Of a DNA stretch of 37,265 bases, positions 35,587 through 37,265 are shown in pieces. The first letter of the stretch is position 1; every line of letters starts with the position of its first letter. Source of the stretch: Bacteroidales bacterium (GTDB lineage Bacteria > Bacteroidota > Bacteroidia > Bacteroidales > JAADJA01); assembly GCA_021740645.1 (NCBI GenBank), contig JAIOZL010000045.1, positions 1 through 37,265 of the forward strand, in the 5' to 3' direction. Both the position numbers and the translations under genes were made by a program. The notes beneath the pieces are model-generated. The model did no database searches, was not told where the DNA came from, and saw only the letters and a program-made list of their open reading frames with translations.

Positions 35587-36927
35587 TTATTTTTTCAGAT
35601 TATGCTTTTCAACAAAGTCATCGATTATGCCTTCAAGGTTGGGGTAACCAATCTCCTGCAGGTCATAATATACCCTGGTATTGGGTTTGTTGATTTTACA
35701 AATCCGATTCAGATCCATAGGTGTACCAATCACAACAGAATCGCAATCCGTATTGTTGATGGTAGTTTCCAGGTCTTTTAATTGCTGGTCGCTATACCCC
35801 ATAGCCGGTAACAATATACCAATTTCAGGATAAATCTTAAATGTTTCTGAGAGTTTGCCTACTGTATAAGGGCGTGGGTCAACCAATTCAGCAGCGCCAA
35901 ATTTTTGAGCTGCTACTGTTCCTGCTCCAATCTTCATCTTACCATGGGTAAGCGTTGGACCATCTTCAACAACCAAAACCCTTTTACCTTTTATGATAGA
36001 AGGATCATCAACCCTGATAGGAGAAGCACCGTCAACGACAATTGCATTAGGAGCAACTATAGCGATATTTTCCCTTACTGTTTGAATTCCTTCAGGAGAA
36101 GCTGTGTCCATTTTGGCAATAACTGCAACATCAGACATCCTTAGTGTAACCTCACCTGGATAATAATTCAACTCGTCACCTGGTCGGTGTGGGTCAACAA
36201 GTGTGATATTTAAATCAGGCTTGTAAAATGGGAAATCGTTGTTTCCACCATCCCAAAGAACAACATCACAACCATCAGGATCTTGCTCAGCAGCCCTTAA
36301 AATTGCTTCATAATCTACCCCAGCATATATAACATTTCCCCTGACAACGTGTGGCTCGTACTCTTCCATCTCTTCAATGGTACATTTGTGCTTATGAAGA
36401 TCTTCGATGGAAGCAAAGCGCTGAACTTTTTGTTCAGCCAGGTCGCCATATGGCATCGGATGCCTGATTGCGACAACCTTAAGCCCTTTGGCCATCAGGT
36501 ACTCAATAACTTTTCTGGAGGTTTGGCTTTTGCCAACACCAGTTCTCACAGCACCAACCGCGATTAATGGTTTAGTGCTTTTTACCATGGTGTCATTTGG
36601 GCCCAGCAATACAAAGTTTGCCCCATTAGCATTAACAATTGCACTCATAGCCATAACTTTGTGATAAGTAACATCACTGTATGAGAAAACACAATCGTCA
36701 ATGTTAAATTCGTTGATTAACCTTGGCAATTCTTCTTCTGCAAAAATCGGGATACCGTCCGGGTACAAATCACCGGCTAGAACAGCCGGGTATTTTCTTC
36801 CGTCGATATCAGGAATCTGGGCAGCTGTAAAAGCTACCACATTGTAACTTTCATTTCCACGGTAATAACAATTAAAATTGTGGAAATCCCTTCCTGCAGC
36901 ACCGATAATAATTACATTTTTCTTCAT
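35587..36927 (-). CDS. Cyclic 2,3-diphosphoglycerate synthetase-family P-loop protein
   Basis: The 446-residue protein starts with a nucleotide-binding-like VIIIGAAGRDFHNFN (5-19). A P-loop GAVRTGVGKSQTSR (125-138) follows, then VDYEAILRAAEQDPDGCDVV, LWDGGNNDFPF (Walker-B-like) and LVDPHRPGDEL. This matches the predicted GTPase family that includes the archaeal cyclic 2,3-diphosphoglycerate synthetase. In methanogens the enzyme makes a compatible solute; bacterial members are annotated by homology and their product is not established. A consensus promoter lies upstream and an intrinsic terminator directly downstream, so it is a single-gene transcript. The length is about that of the archaeal enzyme. 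Confidence 0.85.
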   Translation of the reverse strand: MKKNVIIIGAAGRDFHNFNCYYRGNESYNVVAFTAAQIPDIDGRKYPAVLAGDLYPDGIPIFAEEELPRLINEFNIDDCVFSYSDVTYHKVMAMSAIVNANGANFVLLGPNDTMVKSTKPLIAVGAVRTGVGKSQTSRKVIEYLMAKGLKVVAIRHPMPYGDLAEQKVQRFASIEDLHKHKCTIEEMEEYEPHVVRGNVIYAGVDYEAILRAAEQDPDGCDVVLWDGGNNDFPFYKPDLNITLVDPHRPGDELNYYPGEVTLRMSDVAVIAKMDTASPEGIQTVRENIAIVAPNAIVVDGASPIRVDDPSIIKGKRVLVVEDGPTLTHGKMKIGAGTVAAQKFGAAELVDPRPYTVGKLSETFKIYPEIGILLPAMGYSDQQLKDLETTINNTDCDSVVIGTPMDLNRICKINKPNTRVYYDLQEIGYPNLEGIIDDFVEKHNLKK

Positions 36928-36987
36928 AATTATTACCTTTTTTTTGTTAAATAACTCGTTTTATATTAAAACATTAATAAATCTCCA

Positions 36988-37017
36988 CAAAGGTATAGGA
37001 TTAAAATTTTTAAGCAA
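36988..37017 (-). promoter_or_regulatory. Promoter of the cyclic-diphosphoglycerate-synthetase-like gene
   Basis: Read on the minus strand: TTG (37017-37015), a 19-nt spacer and TACCTTTG (36995-36988) match the Bacteroidota consensus. The leader to the ATG at 36927 is about 50 nt. Confidence 0.78.
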
Positions 37018-37265
37018 GTGAATACCCACAATTTATTTTCAACCCAAATAAGGGGTTAAGCTTGCATCATTGCAAACACTTCATGGATTATGAGCTGCCT
37101 GTAATAATTAAACATAAAAAAAATGATAAATTTTAAATACTGAAGTTCCTTACAGAGAATACACGAATTGAGAAGTGTTAAATTAAAAATGACGCCTGAA
37201 ATTCATAAGAGGCTTCGGAAAAAATTGTTAATTTTACGGGAAATTACTTAAAATTAAATTCTGAT
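37018..37265. other. Gene-free right edge
   Basis: Apart from the promoter just before it, this 248-nt AT-rich stretch shows no reading frame of coding character, hairpin with T tract, or repeat. The window ends before another gene begins. Confidence 0.5.

Overview
The window looks like chromosomal DNA of a free-living Bacteroidota bacterium, most likely in or near the Bacteroidales/Marinilabiliales. The reasons are AT-rich DNA, Bacteroidota-type promoters (TTG about 18-21 nt before TAnnTTTG) in front of many genes, no obvious Shine-Dalgarno use, TPR-transmembrane-HTH regulators, small outer-membrane barrels, a fused CcsBA, a GWxTD protein, and a leftover type IX secretion sorting tag. No tRNA, rRNA, CRISPR array, prophage or intact insertion sequence was seen. 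Most genes are ordinary housekeeping or envelope genes; the unexplained structure is mainly between genes.

Layout. 1-3328: two tandem paralogous TPR/HTH regulators, the first with a damaged 5' end. 3380-4331: three phased direct repeats, a promoter, a 54-residue charged protein and an ECF-type sigma factor. 4451-4823: two tandem copies of a terminator-ended non-coding RNA element sharing an identical 36-nt loop. 4991-9084: an EamA transporter and, convergent to it, a fused CcsBA cytochrome c haem lyase. 9289-14756: a tiny membrane protein, two outer-membrane barrels and a secreted GH2 beta-galactosidase with a LamG-like insertion. 14905-17900: a tightly coupled operon of an unknown membrane protein, ABC ATPase, ABC-2 permease and LolA-like protein. 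17913-20490: minus-strand YccF, methyltransferase, Bax-like glucosaminidase lipoprotein and an unknown lipoprotein. 20735-22598: a DUF1573 protein and a PLP aminotransferase. 23072-24474: an unknown protein and a WecG/TagA glycosyltransferase. 24611-27408: an isoprenylcysteine-methyltransferase-like protein, a second EamA transporter and a saccharopine-dehydrogenase-like enzyme. 27409-27899: a gene-free stretch of hairpins with the sorting-tag relic. 27900-32183: GWxTD protein, MBOAT O-acyltransferase and AlgX/AlgJ-like SGNH protein, probably one surface O-acetylation unit. 32275-35454: pyrI, pyrB and a GT-C-type membrane glycosyltransferase (minus). 35587-36927: a predicted P-loop enzyme of the cyclic 2,3-diphosphoglycerate synthetase family with a clear promoter and terminator.

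How the genes work together. The firmest functional units are pyrB-pyrI (aspartate transcarbamoylase), the MBOAT/SGNH pair (transfer of an acyl group across the membrane to a surface glycan) and the 14905-17900 exporter operon. The most promising undescribed element is the tandem RNA pair at 4451-4823, which lies directly behind the sigma factor gene. Functions are assigned from motifs read by eye; no database search was possible.
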